Shown here: piece after piece, positions 47,048 through 55,458 of the stretch
Layout: each line of letters begins with the position of its first letter
Numbering within the stretch: position 1 is the first letter of the stretch
NCBI RefSeq assembly: GCF_001404515.1
Contig: NZ_CXWE01000007.1
Location: 124,001-188,000, forward strand
DNA length: 64,000 nucleotides
Direction of reading: 5' to 3'
DNA from: Roseibium album
GTDB lineage: Bacteria; Pseudomonadota; Alphaproteobacteria; Rhizobiales; Stappiaceae
Translations under genes and position numbers: made by a program
Notes under the pieces: generated by a model
Told to the model about the DNA's origin: nothing
Seen by the model: the letters and a program-made list of their open reading frames with translations, nothing else
The model's database searches: none

Positions 47048-47597
47048 GATGGGGTTCGCAATTCTGTCTGGAGTGAGATTTGAGACCGCGTGAACCAGGC
47101 GGGTACTCGTCGTATGACTTTGAGCGTAAAGAATTGGATTGAAATGTCAAAGACCGGTTGTGCGGCTCGGGAAACAGGGTTTGATTTTCAGAACTTGTTA
47201 TGGACATAACCTGGGTATCCGGCCGGGTCCCGGCCGTGCTCATATCTGCAAACAAACAGACCCGGGTCTTCAATCCTGATTTCTGACTTTCTGGGATTGC
47301 GTTTCATTCTTGGCCGTTGCAATCCTCCGCCACCGGTCGCGCTGAACCGGTAAAACACGTCTTCCTGTAATTTCTGAACACTGCAATTCCGTCGGGAGAA
47401 GGCGATTTCTTCACGCATCGCAGATATGTCGAGTTCTGCATCGAGTGTTGCATGAGGCGCATTGCAAACAGGACAAAAATGCATTGAAAAGTAAGGAATA
47501 TGAGTGGCTTAGGCGTCGAGCAGATTGAATGAAAGACAGGTTTTGATAGCGCTTCAAACTGATGAGGATTGCAAAACAGACGTCAATGTTGCCAGGC
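47048..47597. other. Gene-poor stretch between FKBP and the ABC transporter operon, with two perfect dyads
   Basis: No well-supported gene lies in these 550 bases. Two close inverted repeats stand out: GTTATG-GA-CATAAC at 47197-47210 and CGGCCGGG-T-CCCGGCCG at 47220-47236. A minus-strand frame at 47188-47484 would encode 98 residues starting MHFCPVCNAPHATLD, with a CxxC pair, but it has no ribosome-binding site and its codon third positions look random; I rate it doubtful. The promoter of the FKBP gene should lie here. Confidence 0.3.
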
Positions 47598-47628
47598 AAA
47601 ACAAAACCCGGCACCAGGTGCCGGGTTT
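47598..47628 (-). terminator. Rho-independent terminator of the pentose ABC operon
   Basis: AAACCCGGCACC at 47604-47615 pairs with GGTGCCGGGTTT at 47617-47628. On the minus strand the stem is followed by a T-rich tract (TTTTGTTTT). It is 20 bases downstream of the binding-protein stop codon. Confidence 0.88.
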
Positions 47629-47648
47629 CATGATTCAAGACGTCCAAC

Positions 47649-48689
47649 TCAGCGTTTCGGCAGCGGGATCCACTCGGCGACAGAAACGTCCGCGTGCTGG
47701 AACTGGGGCATCTTTTCGCCAAGGTCTCCCATGTTGCGCACGTCCTGCTCATTGAGGAAGTCCTGGGTGATCAGGGTTGGCGGAACGATGACCTGCTTGC
47801 CCGGGTCTTCACCGGCAAGCATCAGGGCAAGTGTGCGAACACTGACTTCGCCAACCACGGCGGGGTTGGTGGCGACGGTAGCGGCCCACGCGGAGTCAGG
47901 CTCGCGCATCGCGGATATGTCGGCTGTTGAGACGTCTGCGGAATAGATCTTGATATCCTGGCTCAGGCCGGCTTCGTCAACCGCGATTTTCACGCCTTTT
48001 GCAAACTCATCATAGGGCGCGAATACCACGTTGATCGTCGGGTTTGCCTGCAACACGGACCGCGCCTGGTTGGCAACGGAATTGGCGATCGGGTTGTCGA
48101 GCGTGCCGAACATGGCCGCTTCCTTGATGCCCGGGTTGTCTTTCTTGACTTCCTTCCAGGCAACGTCCCGGCGATCAAGCGGTGCGATACCGGGAACATA
48201 GACATATCCCGCAGTAAAGGTATCTCCATTGTCCTTGATGGCCTGCTCAAGGGCCAGCTTTCCGAGCATGTAGTCGGATTGTTCGACCTGCGGAATGGCA
48301 TCGTTTTCGACATTCACGTCAAAGGCGACAACCTTGATACCGGCATCGACGGCACGTTGCGCGGCAGGTTTCATGGATTCTGTCAGCCCGTGCTGGATGA
48401 CGATCCCGTCAACACCAAGCGCAATTGCCTGATCCACCATGTCGGCCTGAAGCGCCGCGTCCTGACGGCTGTCGAAGACACGCAGGTCGACGCCGAGCGC
48501 CTCGGCCTGTTTTTCGACACCTGACAGGTAGGATTGGAAGAAGTCACCGGTTGAGAGATAACGGACGAGCGCGATCTTTACCTCTTCCGGCTTGTCGAAG
48601 GGAGCCGGCATATCCGCAGCAAATGCGCTGCCTCCAGTGAAGCTAAGTCCGGCCACAAGGGCCATTTTCATCAAATCACGTCTGAGCAT
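47649..48689 (-). CDS. Periplasmic sugar-binding protein of ribose-type ABC importer
   Basis: This 346-residue protein is a Peripla_BP_4 type binding protein. The N-terminus MLRRDLMKMALVAGLSF is a signal peptide with an RR-x-L-x-K pattern that resembles a Tat signal; cleavage after AFA is likely. The core has IALGVDGIVIQHGLTESM, AFDVNVEND and INVVFAPYDEFAKGV, as in RbsB-like proteins. The ATG at 48689 follows GGAGGAAACAAT. It is the last gene of an operon whose first genes are the ATPase and permease. Its divergence from mtnK-mtnA-aldolase suggests methylthioribose or 5-deoxyribose as ligand (inference). Confidence 0.93.
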   Translation of the reverse strand: MLRRDLMKMALVAGLSFTGGSAFAADMPAPFDKPEEVKIALVRYLSTGDFFQSYLSGVEKQAEALGVDLRVFDSRQDAALQADMVDQAIALGVDGIVIQHGLTESMKPAAQRAVDAGIKVVAFDVNVENDAIPQVEQSDYMLGKLALEQAIKDNGDTFTAGYVYVPGIAPLDRRDVAWKEVKKDNPGIKEAAMFGTLDNPIANSVANQARSVLQANPTINVVFAPYDEFAKGVKIAVDEAGLSQDIKIYSADVSTADISAMREPDSAWAATVATNPAVVGEVSVRTLALMLAGEDPGKQVIVPPTLITQDFLNEQDVRNMGDLGEKMPQFQHADVSVAEWIPLPKR

Positions 48690-48726
48690 ATTGTTTCCTC
48701 CCAATATGAACGGCGCCTTGCGGGCG

Positions 48727-49740
48727 TCACGCTGTTCTCCTGCCGCCGCGTCGCGAGGACAGGTAGAATGTGAAAACGAGGGCCGCGACCAGAACGGCCC
48801 CCTTTACAAAATCCTGCATGTAGTAGGGGGCATTCATCATGGTCAGCCCTTGCAGAAGAATCCCGACAAAGAGCGCGCCGGCCGCCGTCCCGAACGCGTT
48901 CGGGCGTGCCGCGCCCAGAACTGCAAATCCAATCAGGGCGGCGGCCACGCTGTCGAGCAGCAGGTTGTTTCCGGACGCGATGTCGCCGCGCCCGAGGCGC
49001 GCGGCCAGCAGAATGCCGCCGACGGACGCCAGCATTCCGGAAATCATGTAGGCAACGATCTTGTAACGATGGACATTCGTGCCGACGAGACCCGCCGCCC
49101 GTTCGTTGGAGCCGATCGCGTACATCAGCCGACCGTGCCGTGTGTAGCCGAGAAACAGCCAGATCAGCAGAGCAATCAGCAGAAAAACCACGACCGGCAC
49201 AGGAACCAGTCGATCCAGGAACAGGTCGAACCGATGGCGGCCAAGCCACAGGAACGCTGCCGAAAAAGTGCCCTCGGCAACGGAACCGTCTTCAAGGCTC
49301 ATGCCGGTTGCGATGGAATTGCCCTGTGTCGGAATGCGCTGCAAGCCGATCAGAAGGAACATCATGCCAAGCGTTGCGAGCAGGTCCGGGACCCGCATCT
49401 TGACGATCAGAAGACCGTTCACCAGTCCGACAAGGGCACCCATGAGAAGGCACACTGCAACGGCCACGAAGGCGGATTGTTCGAGAATGACCATCGTGTA
49501 GGCCGACAACATCAGGGCGGAGGTCGCAACCGAGCCGATGGAAAGATCAAATCCACCGACAACAAGCGTACAGGTCACGCCCAATGCCAGGATGCCGGTG
49601 ATGGCGACGGACTGCAGAATGAAGACGGCCGAGCGCGGGCTGGCAAAGCCGCTTGCATAAAGCGAAAAGAAGAGTGCGAGCCCGCCGAGCAGGATCAGGA
49701 AGCCGTATTTGATGGCAAAATCGAGTGCGTTCTTGTTCAT
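48727..49740 (-). CDS. Ribose-type ABC transporter permease
   Basis: This 337-residue membrane protein of the RbsC family has about ten helices. Typical blocks are LALGVTCTLVVGGFDLSIGS, LLATLGMMFLLIGLQ, and IGSNERAAGLVGTNVHRYKIVAYMISG. It forms the translocation path for the sugar delivered by the binding protein encoded next. It is translated 10 bases after the ATPase stop codon. Confidence 0.95.
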   Translation of the reverse strand: MNKNALDFAIKYGFLILLGGLALFFSLYASGFASPRSAVFILQSVAITGILALGVTCTLVVGGFDLSIGSVATSALMLSAYTMVILEQSAFVAVAVCLLMGALVGLVNGLLIVKMRVPDLLATLGMMFLLIGLQRIPTQGNSIATGMSLEDGSVAEGTFSAAFLWLGRHRFDLFLDRLVPVPVVVFLLIALLIWLFLGYTRHGRLMYAIGSNERAAGLVGTNVHRYKIVAYMISGMLASVGGILLAARLGRGDIASGNNLLLDSVAAALIGFAVLGAARPNAFGTAAGALFVGILLQGLTMMNAPYYMQDFVKGAVLVAALVFTFYLSSRRGGRRTA

Positions 49741-49750
49741 TTTTCAATTA

Positions 49751-51265
49751 TCATCCTGCGAGAGCCAGCCGCTCACCGGGGCCGGACACATCCGCAACCA
49801 GGCTGTTCAGGTCCACGTTCTTGTTTTTGTGTTCACCGGCAATTGCCGCTTCGTTCAGAACGACGATCCGGTCTGCTATTTCCAGTGCCTCGTCGATCTC
49901 GGCAACGAAGACAAGAGTTGTCCGCCCGTTTGCCGTTTGTCGGATATACCGCCCGATGTCGCGCCGAGCGCCAATGTCGACACCCTGAAAGGGTTCGTCG
50001 AGCAACAGGACCCTGGAAGCCTTGAGAAGCCACCTCCCGATCATGACCTTCTGTTGATTGCCACCCGACAGCGTGTCGATACCATCGGAATTGGACTGGC
50101 AGACGACACCGATCTTGTCGATCATGTCATCCGTGGAACGACGTTGCGCCTTGTCGTTCAAAAACGAAAGGCCGCTGAAGGCACCGAGGAACGGTACTGT
50201 CATGTTGTTGGCGATATCGAAATCGGGGACGACGGCATTCACGCTGCGGTCCTTGGGAGACATGAACACGCCTTTTGAAACCGCATCACCGGCCCCGTGC
50301 GGCCGGTAGTCCTTGTCGTCGAGAAGAAGACGTCCCGCCGCGGGCTCTGAAAGTCCGTAGATGATTTCAGCCAGACGTGTCTTGCCGGAACCGAGCAGTC
50401 CGGTAAACGCGACAACCTCGCCCTCCCGGGCCTCGAAGTCGATTTCCCGGCTGTCTTCGAAAAGTTTCAGGCCTTCGATCCGCAAAACAGGTTCACCACC
50501 TTCGACAGGATCGATATCCACTTCGGTCATCTGGTGTCCGAGCATGGCATTGACCGCACCGACATAGTCGAGCGGATCGGTCTCAAACAGGCCCGAAATG
50601 GCCCCGTCGCGCATGGAAATGATCCGGTCGGCCACCCGACGGATGTCCGACATGCGGTGGGATATATAGAGGATGGCCACCCCTTCCGCGCGCAGCCTGT
50701 CGATCAGAGCAAACAGGCGTTCTGCTTCCGATGACGACAGGGACGAAGTGGGCTCGTCGAGAATGAGCAGTTTCGGTGCCCGTGCCATGGCGCGTGCGAT
50801 GGCGATCATCTGACGGTCGGCAACATCGAGATCTGCGACGCGCATGCGTACATCCATCGTCAGCCCCATGCCTTCTGCGACCTCGCGTGCCTGCCGGCGC
50901 AGCTTTCGGTCATTGACGAACAAGCCGACACCGGGTTCCGTCAATCGGTCGAGGGTCAGGTTTGTCGCCACGTCCAGGTCCGGGATCACGCCGTCGTCGA
51001 TGGACTGGTGGACTGTAACCACGCCTTTTGAAATGGCGTCGGCCGCGTCGGTCGGAGCGAATGGTTCGCCACCCAGCTCAATGTGTCCGGCATCGGCAAA
51101 GTGATAGCCACACAGCACCTTTACGAGCGTCGACTTGCCCGCGCCGTTGGCTCCCATCAATGCCGTTACTTCGCCGGACCGCAAATCCAGATCGATGCCC
51201 TTGAGAACGTGATTCTGCCCGAAGGACTTTTCCAGACCGCGGAGTTTGCAGGTGACGTTTTTCAC
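49751..51265 (-). CDS. Ribose-type ABC transporter ATPase (two nucleotide-binding domains)
   Basis: This 504-residue protein has two fused ABC domains, as in RbsA/MglA. The first Walker A is GANGAGKST. Its signature is degenerate (VADLDVADRQMIAIARAMA) as usual in this family, while the second domain has GLLGSGKTRL and an intact LSGGNQQKVMIGRWLL. The start is GTG at 51265, preceded by GGGAGGAAC; an upstream frame to 51331 runs into the intergenic operator region. It is the first gene of the operon and is divergent from mtnK. Confidence 0.93.
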   Translation of the reverse strand: MKNVTCKLRGLEKSFGQNHVLKGIDLDLRSGEVTALMGANGAGKSTLVKVLCGYHFADAGHIELGGEPFAPTDAADAISKGVVTVHQSIDDGVIPDLDVATNLTLDRLTEPGVGLFVNDRKLRRQAREVAEGMGLTMDVRMRVADLDVADRQMIAIARAMARAPKLLILDEPTSSLSSSEAERLFALIDRLRAEGVAILYISHRMSDIRRVADRIISMRDGAISGLFETDPLDYVGAVNAMLGHQMTEVDIDPVEGGEPVLRIEGLKLFEDSREIDFEAREGEVVAFTGLLGSGKTRLAEIIYGLSEPAAGRLLLDDKDYRPHGAGDAVSKGVFMSPKDRSVNAVVPDFDIANNMTVPFLGAFSGLSFLNDKAQRRSTDDMIDKIGVVCQSNSDGIDTLSGGNQQKVMIGRWLLKASRVLLLDEPFQGVDIGARRDIGRYIRQTANGRTTLVFVAEIDEALEIADRIVVLNEAAIAGEHKNKNVDLNSLVADVSGPGERLALAG

Positions 51266-51332
51266 CGTTCCTCCCAATATTTCACGAGCTCCACTCCCGT
51301 TGGATAGTGTTACAACATGCAATATAGTCATT

Positions 51333-51349
51333 TGTCAACCAAGTTGACA
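51333..51349. promoter_or_regulatory. Inverted-repeat operator overlapping divergent -35 boxes (ABC importer / mtnK)
   Basis: TGTCAAC-CAA-GTTGACA is a perfect 7-3-7 inverted repeat. It includes TTGACA on the plus strand (51344-51349), followed after 16 bases by CATTAT (51366-51371), and TTGACA on the minus strand (51338-51333), followed after 18 bases by TGTAAC (51314-51309). These are candidate promoters for mtnK and for the ABC operon. Binding of one dimer would control both. The SorC-type regulator encoded in the mtn operon is the obvious candidate (inference). Confidence 0.65.
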
Positions 51350-51391
51350 TTTGAACAATCTTGATCATTATCGGGACGGAAACAGGGAGGA

Positions 51392-52666
51392 ATGATCACA
51401 GTCATGGATACGCCGGACCAGTATCAGCCTTTGACGCCGGAAACGCTCGGAGGCCGTCTTGCCTCGATTGACGCCGTTGTTGAACGGATCGGATCCGATC
51501 CGGCAGATTGGGTTGTGCGCGAAGTTGGCGACGGCAATCTGAACCTGGTTTTCATTGTCGAAGGCCCGGAAGGAACCGTCATCGTCAAGCAGGCATTGCC
51601 ATATGTCCGCCTCGTCGGGGACAGCTGGCCATTGCCGCTTTACCGTGCCTTTTTTGAAAACCATGCACTGGTGCGGCAGGCGGAAAGGGATCCCGGGTCC
51701 GTCCCGGAGGTCCACTATTTCGACGAAACGCAGGCGCTGATCGTCATGGAATTCCTGGCACCGCACAAGATTCTGCGCCGGAAACTGATCGACGGGGAAA
51801 AGGTCGAGGGGCTTGGCGGTTTTCTCGGCAGGTTCTGTGCCCGCACGGCATTTCGCGGGTCCGAGCTTTCCATGAAGAGTCCCGACAAGAAAAAGGACGT
51901 TGGCCTGTTTGCCGGCAATATCGAAATTCCGGCAATCACCGAAGCGCTGGTCTTTACCGATCCGTATCACGACGCGGAAATGAATCATCATTCCGACGGT
52001 CTCGACCCGGTTGTTTCCAGCTTGCGGTCCGATGCGCGCCTGAAGGCGAAAGTGCAACGCCTGATGATGAAATTCGCCTCGAACACCGAAACAATGGTGC
52101 ACGGCGACCTTCACAGCGGATCGATCATGTCCACTGGAACGCAAAGCCGCATTATCGATCCCGAATTCGTCCAGTACGGCCCGATGGGTTTCGATATCGG
52201 GATGCTTCTGGCGAACTTTCTCATGGCCTATTTCAGCCAGCCGGCGCACAGGGAAGCAGCCCTTCTGGACGACTATCAGGAATGGCTTCTGTCCGTCATT
52301 GCGGAAACGGTGAACACATTCGAGGAAGAATTTGATCATCTCTGGAAAACCGAACGCACCGGCATGCTCTATCCGGAAGCCTTGTTTGAAGGGCAGGGGC
52401 ATCAGTCGGAGGAGGCGTGCGCAGACCTTCTTGCGGAGATCTGGGTAGACGCCCTCGGCTTTTGCGGTATCGAGATGCATCGCCGCACGCTTTCCCTTGC
52501 CCATAATGCCGATTTCGAAGACATCGAGGACAAGGAAGTCAAGGCAGCGTTGGAAGCGCGCAATCTCCAGATGGGCGCGGACCTGATCCGGAACGCCGGC
52601 ACCCTCGGGTCCGTGGAAGAATTGCTGAGGCTTGCACGCCAGGTCAACAAGAAGGACATCCTATGA
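51392..52666 (+). CDS. mtnK: S-methyl-5-thioribose kinase (5-deoxyribose kinase)
   Basis: This 424-residue kinase of the MtnK family phosphorylates the 1-hydroxyl of 5-methylthioribose, or 5-deoxyribose, using ATP. The family motif is [16 protein letters not shown] near residue 45, and the catalytic loop [12 protein letters not shown] is followed by [21 protein letters not shown]. The ATG at 51392 has GGGAGG just upstream; a second ATG lies at 51404. The stop overlaps the mtnA start by four bases (ATGA). It begins an operon with mtnA, a SorC-family regulator and a class II aldolase. Confidence 0.95.
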   Translation: MITVMDTPDQYQPLTPETLGGRLASIDAVVERIGSDPADWVVREVGDGNLNLVFIVEGPEGTVIVKQALPYVRLVGDSWPLPLYRAFFENHALVRQAERDPGSVPEVHYFDETQALIVMEFLAPHKILRRKLIDGEKVEGLGGFLGRFCARTAFRGSELSMKSPDKKKDVGLFAGNIEIPAITEALVFTDPYHDAEMNHHSDGLDPVVSSLRSDARLKAKVQRLMMKFASNTETMVHGDLHSGSIMSTGTQSRIIDPEFVQYGPMGFDIGMLLANFLMAYFSQPAHREAALLDDYQEWLLSVIAETVNTFEEEFDHLWKTERTGMLYPEALFEGQGHQSEEACADLLAEIWVDALGFCGIEMHRRTLSLAHNADFEDIEDKEVKAALEARNLQMGADLIRNAGTLGSVEELLRLARQVNKKDIL

Positions 52667-53772
52667 AGGTCAACGGAACCCACTACCGCTCGCTTTGGTG
52701 GGATGAGGACAAGGACGCGCTGCAAATTATCGATCAGCGCTGGTTACCGCACGAGTTTCGGGTGCAGCAGGTCAACACGCTTCAGGATTTTGCCGACGCG
52801 ATCGTTGAAATGCGTGTGCGCGGTGCGCCGCTGATCGGCGCCACCGCTGCCTATGGCATGGCCCTGGCCGCCGGGTCGGATCCATCCGATGAAAATCTCG
52901 ACAAGGCCTGGGAGTACCTGGACAAGACCCGTCCGACAGCCATCAATCTGCGCTGGGCACTCAATCGCTGCCGCGCAAAACTGAAGGCGCTTCCCGAAGG
53001 TGATCGTGCTGCAGCGGCATTGCAGCTCGCTCACGAGATTTCCGACGAAGACGTGGACATCAATTACCGCATTGGTCAGAACGGACTGGAAATCATCCGC
53101 AGGATCGCGGCCGGAAAACCCGATGGTGAACCTGTGCGTATTCTCACCCATTGCAACGCCGGTTGGATCGCGACAGTCGACTGGGGCACCGCAACGAGCC
53201 CGATGTATCAGGCGCATGATGAAAATATTGCGATCCATGTCTGGGTTGACGAAACACGTCCGCGGAACCAGGGCGCTCTGACGTCCTGGGAACTCGGCAG
53301 TCACGGGATTGCGCACACATACATAACCGACAACGCGGGCGGGCACCTGATGCAGCATGGCCAGGTCGACCTCGTCATTACCGGAACGGATCGTACCACC
53401 CGTCGCGGAGATGTCTGCAACAAGATCGGCACTTATCTGAAGGCGCTTGCGGCAAAGGCAAATGATGTTCCGTTTTACGTCGCACTGCCTTCGCCGACGA
53501 TTGACTGGACCGTGGAGGACGGGGTTGCCGAAATTCCGATCGAGGAGAGGCTGGAACGTGAGGTAACTCACGTCCAGGGGCTGACCGAGGATGGGAGGAT
53601 CGGGCAGGTGCAGGTCACTCCGCATGGTACGCCCGGTGGGAATCCGGCTTTCGACGTAACGCCGAACCATCTGGTGACAGGCCTTATCACCGAGCGCGGT
53701 GTGTGCGAGGCGAGTGCCGACGGGCTCGCCGGGCTTTTTCCCGACCTGGCGAAGGTTGCCAGGAGCGCATGA
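52663..53772 (+). CDS. mtnA: Methylthioribose-1-phosphate isomerase
   Basis: This 369-residue enzyme converts 5-methylthioribose 1-phosphate (or 5-deoxyribose 1-phosphate) to the ribulose 1-phosphate. It contains [15 protein letters not shown], the catalytic Cys164 in [18 protein letters not shown] and Asp243 in [20 protein letters not shown], equivalent to Cys160 and Asp240 of Bacillus MtnA. This isomerase family also resembles eIF2B, but the two active-site residues are intact here. The stop overlaps the regulator gene start (ATGA). Confidence 0.95.
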   Translation: MKVNGTHYRSLWWDEDKDALQIIDQRWLPHEFRVQQVNTLQDFADAIVEMRVRGAPLIGATAAYGMALAAGSDPSDENLDKAWEYLDKTRPTAINLRWALNRCRAKLKALPEGDRAAAALQLAHEISDEDVDINYRIGQNGLEIIRRIAAGKPDGEPVRILTHCNAGWIATVDWGTATSPMYQAHDENIAIHVWVDETRPRNQGALTSWELGSHGIAHTYITDNAGGHLMQHGQVDLVITGTDRTTRRGDVCNKIGTYLKALAAKANDVPFYVALPSPTIDWTVEDGVAEIPIEERLEREVTHVQGLTEDGRIGQVQVTPHGTPGGNPAFDVTPNHLVTGLITERGVCEASADGLAGLFPDLAKVARSA

Positions 53773-54788
53773 GCCCTGGCCCGTCCAAGTCGCGACTAAC
53801 GGAATCCAGGGGCAATGCGCGTGGAGCGGCCGCGCGCGCCCGCACGCAGGAGGACGCGATTGTCGAGGTCACCTGGTGTTACTATCAGGACGGAATGAAC
53901 CAGAACGAGATTGCCGAACGTCTCGGAATTTCACGGGCCACGGTGGTCAATTATCTGGCGGAAGCCCGAAAACGGGATTATGTCCGCATCTCGCTCGACA
54001 CCGATGTATTCCGAAACCAGGACTTTGCTCGTCGTCTTGTCGACCGGTTCGGGCTTGGGGATGCAGTGGTCATTCCATCTTCGCCTGATGGCGCGGAACA
54101 GTCCCTGGAGCGGGTGACCCGTGCGGTGGCCGACTGGTTGCCGAGCCTGCTGGAACCGGGCGACCGGCTTGGAGTTGCCTGGGGCGAAACCGTCTACAGG
54201 GTCGCCGAGGCTGCGCCGCGCATTACCCTGGAAGACCTGACCATCGTCCAGCTGGTCGGCTCGCGGCCGGCAGCGCTTGGCTTTGCCGCGGAAACCTGTT
54301 CGGCAACCCTTGCAAGGCGGTATGGCGCCCACTGCGTCAATCTGCATGTTCCGCTGATCCTGTCGGACAGGAAGCTTGTCGAGCAGCTTAAGCAGGAACC
54401 GGTCATTCAGGCACAGTTGGAGGCCGTGGCGAATTGCAACAAGACGATTTTCGCCTGCGGCACGTGCGGGGACGACAGCCACGTGGTTCACACGGGTCTT
54501 CTCGACAGGGCAGATATCGACGCCTGCGCCGCTGATGGCGCCATTGGGGTCATCTGTGGCCGGCTGATCGATCACAATGGCAATGGTCTTGATCGGGACA
54601 TCGAGGACCGCATGATCGCTGTCACGCTCCAACAGATGCGCAACAAGGAGATCGGGCTCCTGGTCGGATCCGGCCCTGACCGGGCTGAGCCGATGCTGGC
54701 AGCCATTCGCGGAGGCTATGCCACGCACGTGGCCACCTGCTCCCAGACTGCGGCCGAATTACTGAAACTGGCGGACGACAATGCTTAG
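53769..54788 (+). CDS. SorC-family transcriptional regulator
   Basis: This 339-residue regulator has an N-terminal helix-turn-helix ([30 protein letters not shown]) and a C-terminal sugar-phosphate-binding domain of the SorC/DeoR type ([15 protein letters not shown] and [17 protein letters not shown]). Members respond to phosphorylated sugars. It sits between mtnA and the aldolase gene, with which it overlaps by eight bases. It is the probable regulator of the mtn operon and the divergent ABC operon, with a 5-deoxypentose phosphate as likely effector (inference). Confidence 0.93.
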   Translation: MSPGPSKSRLTESRGNARGAAARARTQEDAIVEVTWCYYQDGMNQNEIAERLGISRATVVNYLAEARKRDYVRISLDTDVFRNQDFARRLVDRFGLGDAVVIPSSPDGAEQSLERVTRAVADWLPSLLEPGDRLGVAWGETVYRVAEAAPRITLEDLTIVQLVGSRPAALGFAAETCSATLARRYGAHCVNLHVPLILSDRKLVEQLKQEPVIQAQLEAVANCNKTIFACGTCGDDSHVVHTGLLDRADIDACAADGAIGVICGRLIDHNGNGLDRDIEDRMIAVTLQQMRNKEIGLLVGSGPDRAEPMLAAIRGGYATHVATCSQTAAELLKLADDNA

Positions 54789-55446
54789 GGCACCCTACAA
54801 AGACACTCCGGAATTGCGTCAGGCGATCATCGATACCTGCAAGGAAATGAACACCAGAGGCATCAATCAGGGAACATCGGGAAACATCTCCGCCCGGGTC
54901 GGCAAAAGGATGATTATCACGCCCTCGGGTGTTCCTTATGACAGCATGACACCTGACATGCTCGTTTCGATTCCCCTTAAGGGAAAAGGAAAGAACAAGG
55001 GTCCGTATCCGCCGTCCACCGAGTGGCAGTTTCATCAGGCCTTGCTGCGGAGCAAACCCGACATGCACGCCGTGGTACATGCGCATCCTGTGCACTGCAC
55101 CGCGCTCTCGATCAACCGGTCGGAAATTCCCGCGTGCCACTACATGATTGCGATTTTCGGCGGCAACACCGTACCCCTGGCGGACTATGCGCTTTTCGGA
55201 AGCCAGGATCTGGCGGATCATGTAACCGGTGCGATGGCTTCACGCCACGGCTGCCTCATGGCCAATCATGGCGCGGTCGTCGTCGGCGAGACGCTTGAAA
55301 AGGCGCTCTGGCGGATGGAAGAACTTGAAGTCCTTGCGCGTGCCTTCATCGTCAGCCAATCGATCGGCACTCCCCACATCCTGTCAAGGGGCGAGATCGA
55401 TGAGGTGCTGGGCGCCGTTGCCAATTATGGTCTCAAGTCTTCCTGA
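54781..55446 (+). CDS. Class II aldolase (FucA-like), probable 5-deoxyribulose/5-methylthioribulose-1-phosphate aldolase
   Basis: This 221-residue zinc aldolase of the FucA/AraD/MtnB superfamily shows INQGTSGNISARVG and TPSGVPYDSM, the substrate-binding part; Glu81 in STEWQFHQALL is the likely acid/base; His100 and His102 in VVHAHPVHCTA and His163 in MANHGAVVVGE are the zinc ligands. In the DHAP shunt such an aldolase cleaves the ribulose 1-phosphate to DHAP and (methylthio)acetaldehyde or acetaldehyde. Its place after mtnK and mtnA supports this. A methylthioribulose-1-P dehydratase (MtnB) is of the same fold, so this is not settled by sequence alone. Confidence 0.88.
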   Translation: MLRAPYKDTPELRQAIIDTCKEMNTRGINQGTSGNISARVGKRMIITPSGVPYDSMTPDMLVSIPLKGKGKNKGPYPPSTEWQFHQALLRSKPDMHAVVHAHPVHCTALSINRSEIPACHYMIAIFGGNTVPLADYALFGSQDLADHVTGAMASRHGCLMANHGAVVVGETLEKALWRMEELEVLARAFIVSQSIGTPHILSRGEIDEVLGAVANYGLKSS

Positions 55447-55458
55447 CACTCCGCCTGG

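Noticed and set aside
12569..47628. Similar GGC-rich hairpins at 12569-12593, 40203-40229 and 47598-47628 as a dispersed repeat family
   Set aside because: Each sits at the end of a gene and only the stem type is shared. They are best explained as ordinary terminators with GC-rich stems.
48592..50025. Plus-strand open frame of 477 codons opposite the ABC transporter genes
   Set aside because: The product is rich in Gln, His, Lys and Arg and lies wholly antisense to the permease and neighbouring genes of a clear operon.
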